Shown here in pieces: positions 9,262 through 19,876 of a stretch of DNA of 64,000 nucleotides. Positions within the stretch are counted from its first letter, which is position 1. Every line of letters starts with the position of its first letter. The position numbers and the translations under genes were made by a program. The notes below the pieces were generated by a model. The model was not told the origin of the DNA. It saw nothing but the letters and a program-made list of their open reading frames with translations, and ran no database searches. The DNA is from Liquorilactobacillus nagelii DSM 13675 (GTDB lineage: Bacteria > Bacillota > Bacilli > Lactobacillales > Lactobacillaceae), in contig NZ_CP049304.1 in assembly GCF_019444005.1 (NCBI RefSeq), forward strand, positions 620,001 through 684,000, read 5' to 3'.

Positions 9262-9316
9262 TTAACTAGTTTATTAAAATATTTAAAAAGAATCTAAAAT
9301 AAAGAGGTTGAAATTT

Positions 9317-11191
9317 ATGTCAAAAATTATTGGAATTGACTTAGGAACAACCAACTCAGCTGTGGCTGTTCTTGAAGGAAAAGAAGCCAAGATTATTACT
9401 AATCCAGAAGGAAATCGGACTACTCCATCAGTTGTTTCTTTCAAAAACGGAGAAACTCAGGTTGGTGAAGTAGCTAAGAGACAGGCAATTACTAACCCAA
9501 ATACTATCTCCTCAATTAAGCGTCATATGGGTGAAGCTGGGTATACTGTTGAAGTTGAAGGAAAAAAATATACCCCTCAAGAAATTTCGGCAATGATTTT
9601 GCAATATATCAAAGATTATGCTGAATCCTATTTGGGTGAAAAAGTCAGTCAGGCAGTTATTACTGTTCCAGCATATTTTAATGACGGTCAGCGTCAAGCA
9701 ACTAAAGATGCTGGAAAAATTGCTGGATTAAAAGTTGAAAGAATTGTCAATGAACCGACAGCGGCTGCTTTAGCTTATGGTTTGGATAAAACTGATAAAG
9801 ATGAAAAAATCTTAGTTTTTGACCTTGGCGGTGGAACTTTTGATGTTTCAATCCTTGAATTAGGCGATGGCGTCTTTGAAGTATTATCAACTAATGGTGA
9901 TACTCATCTTGGTGGTGATGACTTCGATCAAAAAATTATGGATTGGCTGATTGCTGAATTTAAGCAAGAAAACGGTGTTGATTTAGCAACTGATAAGATG
10001 GCTATGCAACGTTTGAAAGATGCAGCTGAGAAGGCTAAAAAAGACTTATCTGGAGTAACTAGTGCACAGATTAGTTTACCATTTATCAGTGCCGGTGCTA
10101 ATGGCCCATTGCATTTAGAAAAAACTTTGACACGGGCTAAATTTGATGAATTAACAGCTGATTTGGTTGAACGAACAAAAATCCCAGTACGGAATGCTTT
10201 GAAAGATGCCGGCCTGTCAAACTCTGATATTGATGAAGTAATTCTTGTTGGTGGTTCAACTCGAATTCCAGCTGTTCAGGATGCTGTTAAGGCTGAAACA
10301 AATCATGAACCTAATAAGTCAGTTAACCCTGATGAAGCTGTTGCTTTAGGTGCTGCTGTTCAGGGTGGTGTTATTACTGGTGATGTTAAAGATGTTGTCT
10401 TATTAGATGTTACCCCATTATCATTGGGAATTGAGACCATGGGTGGAGTCTTCACTAAGTTGATTGATCGTAATACAACTATTCCAACTAGCAAGTCACA
10501 AGTATTTTCGACTGCCGCTGATAACCAGCCAGCGGTTGATATTCATGTTTTACAAGGTGAACGTCCAATGGCTGCAGATAATAAGACTTTGGGACGCTTC
10601 CAGTTAACTGATATTCCGGCTGCTCCAAGAGGAGTTCCACAGATTGAAGTTAAATTTGATATTGATAAAAATGGAATTGTAAATGTTTCTGCGAAAGATT
10701 TAGGAACGAACAAAGAACAAAAGATTACAATTAAGAGTTCGTCCGGTTTGTCTGATGAAGAAATTGAACGAATGGTTAATGAAGCTAAAGAAAACGAAGC
10801 TGCTGACAAGCAACGTAAAGAAGAAGTTGACCTTAAAAATGAGGTTGATCAACTCTTGTTTAGTTCTGAAAAGACTTTGAAAGAAGTTAAAGGTAAAGTT
10901 TCAGACGATGAAATTAAAAAAGCTGAAGCTGCTCGAGATGCTTTGAAGAAGGCACAAGAGGCTAATAACGTTGAAGATATGAAGACTAAAAAGGACGAAT
11001 TAATGAAACTCGTTCAAGAAATGTCAGTTAAACTTTATCAACAAGCTCAAGAAGCTAACAAAGCTGGTCAAGCAACCGATGCTAAAACGGCTGATGGTGA
11101 CAATGGCAGCAAGGGTAGTGACAACAAAGGTGACGATAACACCGTTGAAGGAGACTTTAAAGAAGTTAACCCAGACGATGACAAGAAGTAA
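9317..11191 (+). CDS. dnaK: Chaperone DnaK (Hsp70)
   Basis: 624 residues from ATG 9317, preceded by AAGAGG at 9302-9307; the family N-terminus [14 protein letters not shown] decides the start. The ATPase domain covers about residues 1-360 with [21 protein letters not shown] and VGGSTRIP; the substrate-binding domain follows with [10 protein letters not shown], and the C-terminal lid ends in a Gly/Asp-rich tail ([14 protein letters not shown]). It refolds proteins together with GrpE and DnaJ. The Gram-positive form lacks the E. coli ATPase-domain insertion. A strong terminator follows at 11211. Confidence 0.98.
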   Translation: MSKIIGIDLGTTNSAVAVLEGKEAKIITNPEGNRTTPSVVSFKNGETQVGEVAKRQAITNPNTISSIKRHMGEAGYTVEVEGKKYTPQEISAMILQYIKDYAESYLGEKVSQAVITVPAYFNDGQRQATKDAGKIAGLKVERIVNEPTAAALAYGLDKTDKDEKILVFDLGGGTFDVSILELGDGVFEVLSTNGDTHLGGDDFDQKIMDWLIAEFKQENGVDLATDKMAMQRLKDAAEKAKKDLSGVTSAQISLPFISAGANGPLHLEKTLTRAKFDELTADLVERTKIPVRNALKDAGLSNSDIDEVILVGGSTRIPAVQDAVKAETNHEPNKSVNPDEAVALGAAVQGGVITGDVKDVVLLDVTPLSLGIETMGGVFTKLIDRNTTIPTSKSQVFSTAADNQPAVDIHVLQGERPMAADNKTLGRFQLTDIPAAPRGVPQIEVKFDIDKNGIVNVSAKDLGTNKEQKITIKSSSGLSDEEIERMVNEAKENEAADKQRKEEVDLKNEVDQLLFSSEKTLKEVKGKVSDDEIKKAEAARDALKKAQEANNVEDMKTKKDELMKLVQEMSVKLYQQAQEANKAGQATDAKTADGDNGSKGSDNKGDDNTVEGDFKEVNPDDDKK

Positions 11192-11210
11192 TTGCTATTG
11201 CTAAAATAGC

Positions 11211-11248
11211 AAAAAAAGTCAAAGACCTGCGGGACTTTGACTTTTTTT
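11211..11248 (+). terminator. Terminator between dnaK and dnaJ
   Basis: A 14-bp stem including its A/T flank (11211-11224 with 11235-11248; core AGTCAAAG with CTTTGACT) is closed by a 10-base loop and ends in seven T. This should reduce transcription from dnaK into dnaJ, so dnaJ may be read through at low level or use a promoter I cannot identify. Confidence 0.9.
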
Positions 11249-11305
11249 ATCGCGTTGCTTATGTTACGCTGTTGAAGAAAACAGTTGATAAATTGGAGGA
11301 AAAAC

Positions 11306-12433
11306 ATGGCAGAAAATAGAGATCCTTATGAAGTCCTAGGTGTTTCGCGGGATGCCTCTGCTGCAGAAATTAAAAAAGCTTATCGGCGATTATCTAAAAA
11401 ATACCATCCAGATTTAAACAAGGCTCCTGGAGCCGAAGAAAAGTTTAAAGAAATCAATGAAGCTTATGAGATTTTGAGCGATCCGCAAAAAAAAGCCCAA
11501 TTTGATCAGTATGGATCAACCGGTGGTGGTCCTCAGGGATTTGGTGGATTCCAAAATGCAGATTTTGGTGATTTTGGTGGCGGCTTTGAAGATATTTTTT
11601 CATCATTTTTCGGTGGTGGGTCATCTTCACGCTCTCGCAACCAACCTCGTCAAGGGCATGACTTACAATACAATATGACTTTGACTTTTGAAGAAGCTGT
11701 TTTTGGCAAGAAAACCAGTATCCAGTATACTCGCGAGGCTTTGTGTAAAACTTGTTCAGGCAGCGGTGCTAAACCGGGAACAACACCTGATACTTGTCAG
11801 AATTGTCATGGTAGTGGTGTGGTACGGCAAGCACAAAATACACCATTAGGTCGAATTGTCCACGAAACAGAGTGTAGTGTTTGTGGCGGAACCGGAAAAA
11901 TTATTAAAGAAAAATGTCCTGACTGTCATGGAAGTGGAAAGATTCAAGAAAAACATGAAGTTGAAGTTTCAATTCCAGCTGGGGTTGAAGATGGCAATCA
12001 AATGCGCTTGCAAGGACAAGGTGAAGCGGGACTTAATGGTGGACCATATGGAGATTTATATATCGTCTTTCGGGTTAAGCCAAGTAAGCTTTTCAGGCGT
12101 GATGGCGCTCAGATTTACTTTACCCAGCCAATCAGCTTTGTCCAAGCGGCGTTAGGTGACGAGGTAGCTGTAAAAACAGTTCATGGTGATGTGAAATTGA
12201 AGATTCCAGCAGGGACTCAATCGGGAACTGTTTTCAGATTACGAGGTAAGGGCGCACCGCATTTACGAAGTAAAACGATGGGTGACGAAGAAGTTACGGT
12301 GGAAGTAGTTACTCCTAAAAGTTTAAATTCTCGCCAGAGAGCTGCATTGAAAGAATTTGCGGCAGCCGGTGGTGAAAATGTCAGTGGTGAAGGTTCAATA
12401 TTTGAGCGATTTAAAAAGCATGGAAAACGTTAA
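11306..12433 (+). CDS. dnaJ: Chaperone DnaJ (Hsp40)
   Basis: 375 residues from ATG 11306, after TTGGAGGA. The J domain (about residues 4-70) holds the HPD motif in KKYHPDLNK; a Gly/Phe-rich linker follows; the zinc region carries four CxxCxGxG-type repeats ([32 protein letters not shown]) between about residues 145 and 215; the C-terminal peptide-binding domains complete the type I architecture. It stimulates DnaK ATPase and delivers substrates. It lies 114 bases beyond dnaK, behind a terminator. Confidence 0.97.
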   Translation: MAENRDPYEVLGVSRDASAAEIKKAYRRLSKKYHPDLNKAPGAEEKFKEINEAYEILSDPQKKAQFDQYGSTGGGPQGFGGFQNADFGDFGGGFEDIFSSFFGGGSSSRSRNQPRQGHDLQYNMTLTFEEAVFGKKTSIQYTREALCKTCSGSGAKPGTTPDTCQNCHGSGVVRQAQNTPLGRIVHETECSVCGGTGKIIKEKCPDCHGSGKIQEKHEVEVSIPAGVEDGNQMRLQGQGEAGLNGGPYGDLYIVFRVKPSKLFRRDGAQIYFTQPISFVQAALGDEVAVKTVHGDVKLKIPAGTQSGTVFRLRGKGAPHLRSKTMGDEEVTVEVVTPKSLNSRQRAALKEFAAAGGENVSGEGSIFERFKKHGKR

Positions 12434-12459
12434 TTAGTTTAACTTGAGGTTATAAGTAT

Positions 12460-12506
12460 AAAACGAGTGACAAAAGCAATAAGTTTGCCTTTGCTACTCG
12501 TTTTTT
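12460..12506 (+). terminator. Terminator after dnaJ
   Basis: A two-part stem: AAAACGAGT 12460-12468 with ACTCGTTTT 12496-12504, and an inner CAAAAGCAA/TTGCCTTTG stem with one mismatch, followed by a T-run ending at 12506. Confidence 0.8.
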
Positions 12507-12530
12507 ATAGAGTTGTTGATTTGAGGGTGA

Positions 12531-12559
12531 TTGTATTCAAGAAACACGACTGGTATAAT
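12531..12559 (+). promoter_or_regulatory. Promoter of lepA
   Basis: TTGTAT at 12531-12536, 17-base spacer, consensus TATAAT at 12554-12559 with an extended TG at 12551-12552. It lies 37 bases before the lepA start. Confidence 0.8.
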
Positions 12560-12595
12560 TTTAATGGATAGACACGGAAGAAAGCAGGCACAAGA

Positions 12596-14422
12596 ATGAA
12601 TTTAACAGAAATGCAAGAACGACAACGGCGAATTCGCAATTTTTCGATTGTGGCCCATATCGATCATGGTAAATCGACGCTGGCTGATCGAATCTTAGAA
12701 TTAACGGATACCGTTTCCAAGCGCGAAATGCAAGATCAACTGCTTGATTCGATGGAGCTTGAACGTGAACGGGGAATTACTATCAAACTAAATGCAGTTG
12801 AATTGCATTACCATGCTGATGACGGTGAAACTTATATTTTTCATTTAATTGATACACCAGGACATGTTGATTTCTCTTATGAAGTTTCGCGTAGTCTAGC
12901 TGCTTGCGAGGGAGCTGTTTTAGTTGTTGATGCAGCTCAAGGAGTTGAGGCTCAGACTTTAGCTAATGTATATTTGGCGATTGATGATGATTTAGAAATT
13001 GTTCCTGTAATTAATAAAATTGACTTACCTTCAGCACAACCGGAAGTTGTCCGGCAGCAGATTGAAGATGTGATTGGAATTGATGCGTCAGATGCTGTTT
13101 TGGCCAGTGCTAAACAAGGAATTGGTATCAAGGAAATTCTTGAAAAAATTGTCCGCCAAGTTCCAGCACCAACTGGTGATCTAACGGCTCCTTTGAAAGC
13201 TTTGATTTTTGATTCAGTTTACGATGACTATCGAGGGGTGGTCTTAAGTGTTCGGGTCGTTGATGGAATCGTTAAACCGGGCGATCGAATTCGACTGATG
13301 AATGGACAAACAGAATATGAGGTTACGGAAGTTGGGGTTAACTCTCCTAAACCGTTAAAGCGAGATTTATTGATGGCCGGTGATGTTGGTTATTTGACGG
13401 CCAGCATTAAGGATATTCAGGACACTCGAGTTGGAGATACAGTGACTTTGGCCAATAATCCGGCTGATAAAGCTTTAGTTGGTTATCGCGAAATGAATCC
13501 GATGGTTTATTCTGGTTTGTATCCGACTGATAATGCTAAATATAATGATTTGCGCGAAGCCTTAGAAAAGTTAAAATTAAACGATGCTGCACTCGAATTT
13601 GAGCCAGAAACATCTCAAGCTTTAGGCTTTGGATTTCGTTGCGGATTTTTAGGCTTATTGCATATGGATGTTGTCCAAGAACGCTTAGAACGTGAATTTA
13701 GTATGGACTTAATTACCACTGCGCCAACGGTTACTTATGATGTTGAATTAACTGACGGTCAACACTTAACAGTGGACAATCCTTCTGAATTGCCTGAAAG
13801 TTCACAAATTAAACAGATTAATGAACCATTTGTGAAAGCAACGATCATGGTACCTAATGATTATGTCGGTGCCGTGATGGAACTTTGTCAACGCAAACGA
13901 GGACAATTTGTGACGATGAATTATTTAGATGATTATCGGGTTGACGTTATTTATCAAATGCCTCTGGCTGAAATTATTTTCGATTTTTTTGATCGATTGA
14001 AATCAAGTACTCGTGGTTATGCGTCATTAGATTATGAAATTAGTGACAATCAACCAAGTGACTTAGTTAAAATTGATATTTTATTAAATTCGCAAAAAAT
14101 TGATGCTTTGAGTTTTATTACCCACCGTCAAACAGCCCAGCAGCGTGGACGAGAAATTACAACTAAGTTAAAGAAAATTATTCCGCGACAAAATTTTGAA
14201 ATTCCGATTCAAGCAGCAATAGGTGCCAAAATTATTGCCCGAACTAATATTAAAGCTTATCGTAAAGATGTTACTTCGCGAATTCATACAGGTGATCCAG
14301 ATCGGCGAGCAAAGCTGTTGGAAAAGCAAAAACGAGGTAAGAAGCGAATGAAATCAGTTGGTCGTGTTGTGGTTCCGCAAGAAGCTTTTATGGCTGTTTT
14401 ACAAACTGACGAAGAAGAATAA
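12596..14422 (+). CDS. lepA: Elongation factor 4 (LepA)
   Basis: 608 residues, normal length. LepA is a translational GTPase that acts on the ribosome and can back-translocate tRNAs. The G domain shows [13 protein letters not shown] (about residues 20-32), [12 protein letters not shown] (about 85) and NKIDLP (about 142). The LepA-specific C-terminal domain near residues 485-605 is present ([17 protein letters not shown] and [17 protein letters not shown]). ATG 12596 follows AAGCAGG. It is monocistronic, with its own promoter at 12531 and a bidirectional terminator at 14438. Confidence 0.97.
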   Translation: MNLTEMQERQRRIRNFSIVAHIDHGKSTLADRILELTDTVSKREMQDQLLDSMELERERGITIKLNAVELHYHADDGETYIFHLIDTPGHVDFSYEVSRSLAACEGAVLVVDAAQGVEAQTLANVYLAIDDDLEIVPVINKIDLPSAQPEVVRQQIEDVIGIDASDAVLASAKQGIGIKEILEKIVRQVPAPTGDLTAPLKALIFDSVYDDYRGVVLSVRVVDGIVKPGDRIRLMNGQTEYEVTEVGVNSPKPLKRDLLMAGDVGYLTASIKDIQDTRVGDTVTLANNPADKALVGYREMNPMVYSGLYPTDNAKYNDLREALEKLKLNDAALEFEPETSQALGFGFRCGFLGLLHMDVVQERLEREFSMDLITTAPTVTYDVELTDGQHLTVDNPSELPESSQIKQINEPFVKATIMVPNDYVGAVMELCQRKRGQFVTMNYLDDYRVDVIYQMPLAEIIFDFFDRLKSSTRGYASLDYEISDNQPSDLVKIDILLNSQKIDALSFITHRQTAQQRGREITTKLKKIIPRQNFEIPIQAAIGAKIIARTNIKAYRKDVTSRIHTGDPDRRAKLLEKQKRGKKRMKSVGRVVVPQEAFMAVLQTDEEE

Positions 14423-14437
14423 GTTAACCGCTAATAA

Positions 14438-14470
14438 AAAGACCAGCAAATTAACTTGCTGATCTTTTTT
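14438..14470. terminator. Bidirectional terminator between lepA and a convergent gene
   Basis: A 12-bp stem with one mismatch (AAAGACCAGCAA 14438-14449 with TTGCTGATCTTT 14456-14467). A T-run follows on the plus strand and an A-run precedes it, so it works in both directions, ending lepA and the minus-strand gene at 14487-14840. Confidence 0.85.
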
Positions 14471-14486
14471 GTTTAAAGACATTCGG

Positions 14487-14840
14487 TCATAAATGATATA
14501 GAATTAGGCCACTGATGAATGTTAGCAAAATACCTAACAGACTTAGCCAAATGCTGTGATAAAAATTACGTAGCCTAAAATGAGTAATTAGATAACTGCA
14601 AATTATTAGAATTAAGCCACTAATCAGAGCAAGTAAGTAAAAAAAGTTTAGAGGTAGCGTCAACTCACAAATTAAAATAGCTAAAATTAAAAGCCAATTT
14701 CGCGAATTACGATACCACGGTAAATTCCCAAAAAAAAGACTTTTGTAGTCCAAACGGTTATTTTTAATTGCTTGGTATAATTTTAGTAAAAGTAGAAATA
14801 ACCAGCTGAGATATAGGCCTAAACCAATAAATTTTAACAT
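14487..14840 (-). CDS. Unknown multi-pass membrane protein
   Basis: 117 residues, not recognised. It is strongly hydrophobic with about four membrane segments (residues roughly 3-22, 50-68, 70-88 and 98-115) and a short basic loop (RNSRNW). The ATG reads from 14840 on the minus strand and has AAGGAGG upstream with normal spacing, which makes it a credible gene. It is alone, convergent with lepA and divergent from the gene at 15051. I assign no function. Confidence 0.65.
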   Translation of the reverse strand: MLKFIGLGLYLSWLFLLLLKLYQAIKNNRLDYKSLFFGNLPWYRNSRNWLLILAILICELTLPLNFFYLLALISGLILIICSYLITHFRLRNFYHSIWLSLLGILLTFISGLILYHL

Positions 14841-14983
14841 TTAGCTGTCGCCTCCTTAAAAATGTTTAGTCAGATAAATACCCATTATTTAAGTTATCAT
14901 AGAGTTCTTTTTTAATTTAATTTTAACAAAACTTCTAATGATTTACTAGTAATAATCGGTCTGTGGCTTTTTTCTCGAAAAGA

Positions 14984-15012
14984 TTGTCATAATGAGAGTG
15001 AAATATTACTAT
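14984..15012 (+). promoter_or_regulatory. Likely promoter of the DUF3013-prmA-rsmE unit
   Basis: TTGTCA at 14984-14989 and TACTAT at 15007-15012 with 17 bases between. An alternative -10 TATAGT at 15012-15017 lacks a properly spaced -35. The region 14841-15050 otherwise holds only A/T-rich sequence between the divergent genes. Confidence 0.5.
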
Positions 15013-15050
15013 ATAGTTAGTAGCAGTTTTTTATTCAGGAGGTGGAGAAC

Positions 15051-15533
15051 TTGAAGCAGACTTTACCAGATTTTTTGGCAAACGGGATTGAACAACTTGA
15101 TTTTGATGGAGACATCCAATTAACTTGGAACGAAGCCAAACGAACTTTTAATTTAGAATTAACTTTTTTTGCCCAAAATAATTTACATGATGCGATTTTT
15201 GATTTGACGGGAGTTGAATCAGATGAACCGATTGTCACCTTTGTTGATGCTGTTTTAATCTATGATCAAAATAGTTTTAAACCAGATCAGGTAGCAAACG
15301 ATTATCTAGCTTGTTTGCCATTTGCTGGTAAGCAGGGGTGGTCGACTGCGATGGGGCGCGCTTTTTTCCGTTATTTACAGATTGTGCTAGATAATGGAGA
15401 ATCTGATTTGCTTGATTTTTTAAATGATCAAGAAGTTGCTGTGTTTGAATTAGAATGGTCACCAAATGAATTCGAAAAGATTTTGCAGCAATATCAACAG
15501 GAAAGTGATCAGCGTTTGCCTTATCCTGAATAA
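15051..15533 (+). CDS. DUF3013-like protein of unknown function
   Basis: 160 residues, acidic (many Asp/Glu), soluble, with no signal peptide or membrane segment. It resembles the DUF3013 family, which is commonly found beside prmA in lactobacilli and streptococci; this is from memory and from position. TTG 15051 is chosen because AGGAGGT lies at 15037-15043; the GTG at 15042 overlaps that Shine-Dalgarno. prmA begins 17 bases downstream. Function is unknown. Confidence 0.65.
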   Translation: MKQTLPDFLANGIEQLDFDGDIQLTWNEAKRTFNLELTFFAQNNLHDAIFDLTGVESDEPIVTFVDAVLIYDQNSFKPDQVANDYLACLPFAGKQGWSTAMGRAFFRYLQIVLDNGESDLLDFLNDQEVAVFELEWSPNEFEKILQQYQQESDQRLPYPE

Positions 15534-15549
15534 ATTGGAGGAAAATGTT

Positions 15550-16431
15550 TTGCAATGGCAAAAATTAGTAGTTCAAGTCAATAATCAAGCCCGGGCAGCA
15601 GTTGAAAATATTTTACTTGAAGCTGGCAGTTTGGGTAATCAGCTCATAACTGATCAACTTTCAGAACAGATTAAAATTATTGGTTATTTTGATCAAGATC
15701 AGGATTTATCGGTCAAGATAAAGGAAATTAACAGCAGAATTACCGAATTGAAAACGTTTGGACTTGACCCTGGCCGAGTAGATTTACAACTTGAGCAAAT
15801 TAATGAAACTAGCTGGATTCATCAATGGGAGAAATACTATAATATCCAACACATTAGTCGTTTCTTGACGATTGTTCCCCGTTGGAAAGATTATCAATCT
15901 AAAGATTCACGTGAAACTGTTTTACGATTAGATCCAGGAAAATCATTTGGAACAGGGATGCATCCAACCACTGTTTTGGCTCTCCATCAACTTGAGTTTT
16001 TATTAAAACCAAATACTCGAGTTTTTGATGTTGGAGCTGGCTCGGGAGTTTTGAGTATTGCCGCCAGTTTGTTGGGTTCTGGTGAAGTAGTCGCCTTTGA
16101 AAATGATCCTGAAGCAGTATTAGCGGCCAAAAAAAATTTAGCACTAAATCCAATGGCTCAAAAGGTTAGTTTCCACCAAAGCAATTTATTGGCAGCAGCT
16201 GATGGTAAAGCTGACTTAATGTTGGCAAATATTTTACCAGAGGTGTTAGTTCAGCTAATTCCAACAGTTGGTAATTATTTGGTACACAATGGTCGTTTTA
16301 TTCTATCAGGAATTAATTCGGCTAAAGAAAAATTAATTATTGATTTATTGGCAGCTAACGGTTTTGTAATTGAAAGCAGCAGTCAAATGCAAGATTGGTG
16401 TGCATTAGTTGCTAAATTTGAACAAGATTAA
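15550..16431 (+). CDS. prmA: Ribosomal protein L11 methyltransferase PrmA
   Basis: 293 residues. PrmA trimethylates ribosomal protein L11 using S-adenosylmethionine. The C-terminal Rossmann fold shows the SAM motif FDVGAGSGVLSIAA (about residues 160-173) and the substrate motif LANILPEVL (about 226). The frame runs further upstream into the preceding gene, but TTG 15550, eight bases after GGAGG at 15537-15541, gives the family N-terminus (MQWQKLVVQV). It is followed 11 bases later by rsmE, a standard pair. Confidence 0.93.
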   Translation: MQWQKLVVQVNNQARAAVENILLEAGSLGNQLITDQLSEQIKIIGYFDQDQDLSVKIKEINSRITELKTFGLDPGRVDLQLEQINETSWIHQWEKYYNIQHISRFLTIVPRWKDYQSKDSRETVLRLDPGKSFGTGMHPTTVLALHQLEFLLKPNTRVFDVGAGSGVLSIAASLLGSGEVVAFENDPEAVLAAKKNLALNPMAQKVSFHQSNLLAAADGKADLMLANILPEVLVQLIPTVGNYLVHNGRFILSGINSAKEKLIIDLLAANGFVIESSSQMQDWCALVAKFEQD

Positions 16432-16442
16432 GGAGTTCCAGC

Positions 16443-17198
16443 ATGCAGCGTTATTTTATTCAACAAGCAAGCATCCCGCTAAAACTGCAATTAGAACCAG
16501 AGATTTTTAAACATGCAATTAAGGTTTTACGGTTGCGTGTGGGTGATCACTTTGAACTGGTTGATACTCAGCAGCAGGTAGCAGAGATGAAGTTAATTGC
16601 TATCGATGGACTGCAAGCGACTGCTGAGCGATTAAACGTAAGTAAACCGCAAGTCGAGTTACCAGTTAATGTAACAATAGCTTGTGGTTTGGCGAAAAAT
16701 GCTAAACCAGAAATAATTGTCCAAAAGGCAACCGAACTTGGGGCGGCTAGAATTATTTTTTTCCAAGGAGAGTATTCAATTGCTCGTTGGCAACCGGCAA
16801 AAATGGAAAAAAAATTACAACGATTACAAAAAGTTGCTCAAGCGGCAGCTGAACAGTCACATCGAACACGAATTCCAGCTGTTGATTTTTATGCTAAGTT
16901 GTCCGACTTGCCCTTTCGTGATTATGATTTAAAGCTAGTTGCTTACGAAGAAGCTGCTAAAGAAGGTGAAAGTCACATGTTTCGTCAATTTACTGACAAA
17001 CTACTGCTTGAAAAAAGACAGCAAACGCCTAATTTATTAGCAGTTTTTGGACCTGAAGGCGGAATTTCAGCGGCTGAAATTGATTTTCTTCAACAGCAAG
17101 GTTGTCAATCAGCAGGATTGGGTCCACGAATCTTGCGGGCAGAGACAGCACCATGGTATTTATTAGCTGCGCTTTCTTTTGCCTTAGAATTAGGGTAA
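16443..17198 (+). CDS. rsmE: 16S rRNA (uracil(1498)-N(3))-methyltransferase RsmE
   Basis: 251 residues, SPOUT superfamily. It methylates U1498 of 16S rRNA. An N-terminal PUA-like domain (about 1-70, HAIKVLRLRVGDHFELVD) is followed by the trefoil-knot domain with the SAM-site sequence GPEGGISAAE (about residue 203) and LGPRILRAETAP near the C-terminus. ATG 16443 follows AAGGAG. Co-transcribed with prmA. Confidence 0.95.
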   Translation: MQRYFIQQASIPLKLQLEPEIFKHAIKVLRLRVGDHFELVDTQQQVAEMKLIAIDGLQATAERLNVSKPQVELPVNVTIACGLAKNAKPEIIVQKATELGAARIIFFQGEYSIARWQPAKMEKKLQRLQKVAQAAAEQSHRTRIPAVDFYAKLSDLPFRDYDLKLVAYEEAAKEGESHMFRQFTDKLLLEKRQQTPNLLAVFGPEGGISAAEIDFLQQQGCQSAGLGPRILRAETAPWYLLAALSFALELG

Positions 17199-17240
17199 AA
17201 TAGTAACAATCATTAATAAATGGAATTGGAGAAGTTTTCT

Positions 17241-17567
17241 ATGAATAAAAGACGTTTCTTTTCATTAACAACCTTATGGTATGCTGCTTTTGCGGCAGCA
17301 ATGTCTTTTGTGATTCCGATTATTTTTATCGAATTAAATATTACTGATATTCAAAGGATGGGAATTATTTTATTTGGAATTAATGTTTTATATGCTTTGT
17401 TGAGCGGATTAATTGTTGGTGTAAAAACTCAACCGTTAGTATATTTGATTTTTTTCCCAATATTGTTTTTAATCGGAGTTCATTTTTTCTTTGCTAGTTT
17501 TGCTTATTATTTTGCTGTAGTATATGCAATCTTTGCTTTTTTAGCTTGTGGAATGGTTCGTCGATAA
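17241..17567 (+). CDS. Small membrane protein, unknown function
   Basis: 108 residues, not recognised. It begins with basic residues (MNKRRFF) and has three or four hydrophobic segments (about 12-32, 38-60, 66-82 and 84-103), ending GMVRR. ATG 17241 is preferred over ATG 17220 because TTGGAG lies at 17226-17231. It sits between rsmE and rel and is followed by a terminator at 17580. No function can be assigned. Confidence 0.6.
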   Translation: MNKRRFFSLTTLWYAAFAAAMSFVIPIIFIELNITDIQRMGIILFGINVLYALLSGLIVGVKTQPLVYLIFFPILFLIGVHFFFASFAYYFAVVYAIFAFLACGMVRR

Positions 17568-17579
17568 ACTTATCAGGTT

Positions 17580-17606
17580 AAAGCGGCAACTAAAGGCCGC
17601 TTTTTT
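17580..17606 (+). terminator. Terminator before rel
   Basis: An 8-bp stem AAAGCGGC (17580-17587) with GCCGCTTT (17596-17603), an 8-base loop and a T-run to 17606. Confidence 0.85.
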
Positions 17607-17630
17607 ATTTTAATTGGGGGAGTGGAGTAA

Positions 17631-19853
17631 ATGGAAAAAGAGACGATTTGGACAGCTGAAGATGTATTTAAAATGGTTCAGCACTACATGAATGAAAATC
17701 ATGTTGAATTAGTTAAAAAGGCATATAGTTTTGCTGCTTATGTTCATCATGACCAGCGGCGACAGTCTGGTGAGCCATACATTATTCATCCAATTCAAGT
17801 AGCTGGAATTTTGGCAGACTTAAAAATGGATCCAGCAACGGTTTGTGCGGGTTTTTTGCATGATGTAGTAGAAGATACGAATATTACTTTAGGCGATGTT
17901 AAGGAGCTTTTTGGTCAAGATGTTGCCGTAATTGTTGATGGGGTTACGAAGCTGAGTAAAATTCGTTATAAGTCACATCGCGAACAATTGGCTGAAAATC
18001 ATCGAAAATTATTGTTGGCAATGTCTAAAGATTTACGGGTAATCATTGTCAAGTTAGCTGATCGCTTACATAATATGCGAACTCTAAATCATTTACGACC
18101 GGATAAGCAAAGAAGAATTGCTAATGAAACGCTTGAAATTTATGCTCCGTTAGCTGACCGATTAGGTATTAGTACCATTAAATGGGAATTGGAAGACATT
18201 TCGCTGCGTTATTTAAATCCACAACAATATTATCGAATTGTTCACTTGATGAATTCTAAGCGAACAGAACGGGTTGAATATATTAATAGCGCAATTGTTG
18301 AAATTAAAGCAGCCATTAGTGACCTTGATTTAGACTGTGAAATATATGGTCGCCCCAAACACATTTATTCCATTTATCGCAAAATGAAAGATCAGCATAA
18401 ACAATTTAGTCAAATTTATGATTTATTGGCAGTTAGAGTAATTGTCCATTCAATTAAGGATTGTTACGCAGTTTTAGGTGCAATTCACACAAAGTGGAAA
18501 CCTATGCCAGGTCGCTTTAAGGATTATATTGCCATGCCAAAGGCCAACATGTACCAGTCATTGCATACAACAGTTATTGGGCCGAATGGGAAACCCTTTG
18601 AAGTTCAGATTCGAACTGAAGAAATGCATCGGGTAGCTGAATATGGGGTTGCAGCTCATTGGGCTTACAAAGAAGGCAAAACTGATAGCGTCAAACAAGA
18701 TGACACTGGTAATAAATTAAACTGGTTTAAAGAAATTGTTGAGTTACAAGATGAAAGTGATGATGCTGCTGAGTTTATGGAGAGTGTCAAAGGGAACCTA
18801 TTTGGTGATCGGGTCTATGTTTTTACGCCTAAAGGTGATGTTTTAGAGTTGCCTAAAGGAGCAGGACCATTGGATTTGGCATATTCAATTCATACTGAAA
18901 TTGGCAACAAAACTGTCGGGGCTAAAGTGAATGGTAAAATTGTGCCCTTAGATTATCAAATAAAAAATGGTGAAATTGTTGATATTTTGACTTCAACGAA
19001 TTCAGCAGGTCCTAGTCGAGATTGGCTGAAATTAGTTCATACTAATAAAGCCCGCAATAAAATTAAACGATTTTTCAAATTACGTGATCGCGTTGAAAAT
19101 ATTGAAAAAGGTAAAGAAATTTTAAATACTAATCTGATTGAATTAGGATATGAACCTAAAAAAATTCTAATCACTGAAAATTTGAATAAAGTTTTACAGA
19201 AAAAGAAATTTTCAGCGATTGAAGATTTATATGCTGCACTAGGTTTTGGCGAATTAGCCCCACTGGGTGTAATTAATATATTGACTGAAAAAATCCGTCA
19301 AGAAATTGAAGTTAATCGAAAACGTGAAACAGAAAAGGCACTATTAGAAGATCACCAGGAAATATCTCATGAACCAGCTCCAACAGAAAAGAAAGACAAA
19401 AAAGCTGCTGTCATAATTGCTGGTGTTGATAATTTATTAGTTCGGTTGAGTCATTGCTGCAATCCAATTCCCGGTGATGAAATTGTTGGATATATTACCA
19501 AGGGTCGTGGAGTTTCAGTTCATCGGCATGATTGTCCAAATGTAAAAAATGCGGAGAAAAATGGTGATCGTCTGATTGAAGTTGCTTGGAATCCGGCATC
19601 GGATAATCAAAATTATTATAATACTGATTTGCAAATTCAAGGCTATAATCGTTCAGGTTTGTTAAATGATGTTTTACAAGCTTTAAACAATAGTACTCGC
19701 CAGCTTAATTCGGTTAACGGACGAGTTGACCACAATAAGCTAGCTACAATGGATGTTACAGTTGGAATTCGCGATCGGGTTCATCTTCAACGAGTAATTG
19801 ATAATATAAAAAAAGTGTCGGATGTGTATGTTGTTAAACGAACAATTCATTAA
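17631..19853 (+). CDS. relA: Bifunctional (p)ppGpp synthetase/hydrolase Rel
   Basis: 740 residues, the long RSH enzyme that makes and degrades the stringent-response alarmone. The HD hydrolase domain has HDVVEDT near residue 76; the synthetase domain has RFKDYIAMPKANMYQSLHTT (about 293-312), where RFKD is typical of bifunctional enzymes; a TGS domain follows at about 395-455, a Cys-containing zinc-finger-like stretch HCCNPIPGDEI (about 610) and a C-terminal ACT domain (about 665-740). Both catalytic halves look intact. dtd follows 23 bases downstream, the usual Firmicute order. Confidence 0.97.
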   Translation: MEKETIWTAEDVFKMVQHYMNENHVELVKKAYSFAAYVHHDQRRQSGEPYIIHPIQVAGILADLKMDPATVCAGFLHDVVEDTNITLGDVKELFGQDVAVIVDGVTKLSKIRYKSHREQLAENHRKLLLAMSKDLRVIIVKLADRLHNMRTLNHLRPDKQRRIANETLEIYAPLADRLGISTIKWELEDISLRYLNPQQYYRIVHLMNSKRTERVEYINSAIVEIKAAISDLDLDCEIYGRPKHIYSIYRKMKDQHKQFSQIYDLLAVRVIVHSIKDCYAVLGAIHTKWKPMPGRFKDYIAMPKANMYQSLHTTVIGPNGKPFEVQIRTEEMHRVAEYGVAAHWAYKEGKTDSVKQDDTGNKLNWFKEIVELQDESDDAAEFMESVKGNLFGDRVYVFTPKGDVLELPKGAGPLDLAYSIHTEIGNKTVGAKVNGKIVPLDYQIKNGEIVDILTSTNSAGPSRDWLKLVHTNKARNKIKRFFKLRDRVENIEKGKEILNTNLIELGYEPKKILITENLNKVLQKKKFSAIEDLYAALGFGELAPLGVINILTEKIRQEIEVNRKRETEKALLEDHQEISHEPAPTEKKDKKAAVIIAGVDNLLVRLSHCCNPIPGDEIVGYITKGRGVSVHRHDCPNVKNAEKNGDRLIEVAWNPASDNQNYYNTDLQIQGYNRSGLLNDVLQALNNSTRQLNSVNGRVDHNKLATMDVTVGIRDRVHLQRVIDNIKKVSDVYVVKRTIH

Positions 19854-19876
19854 GTGATTAAGGATGGTTGAAGTTT

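Noticed and set aside
9512..9697. Minus-strand frame inside dnaK, with similar ones inside pyk, clpB, glyQ and others
   Set aside because: They are opposite-strand shadows of well-supported genes, without ribosome sites or recognisable protein features.
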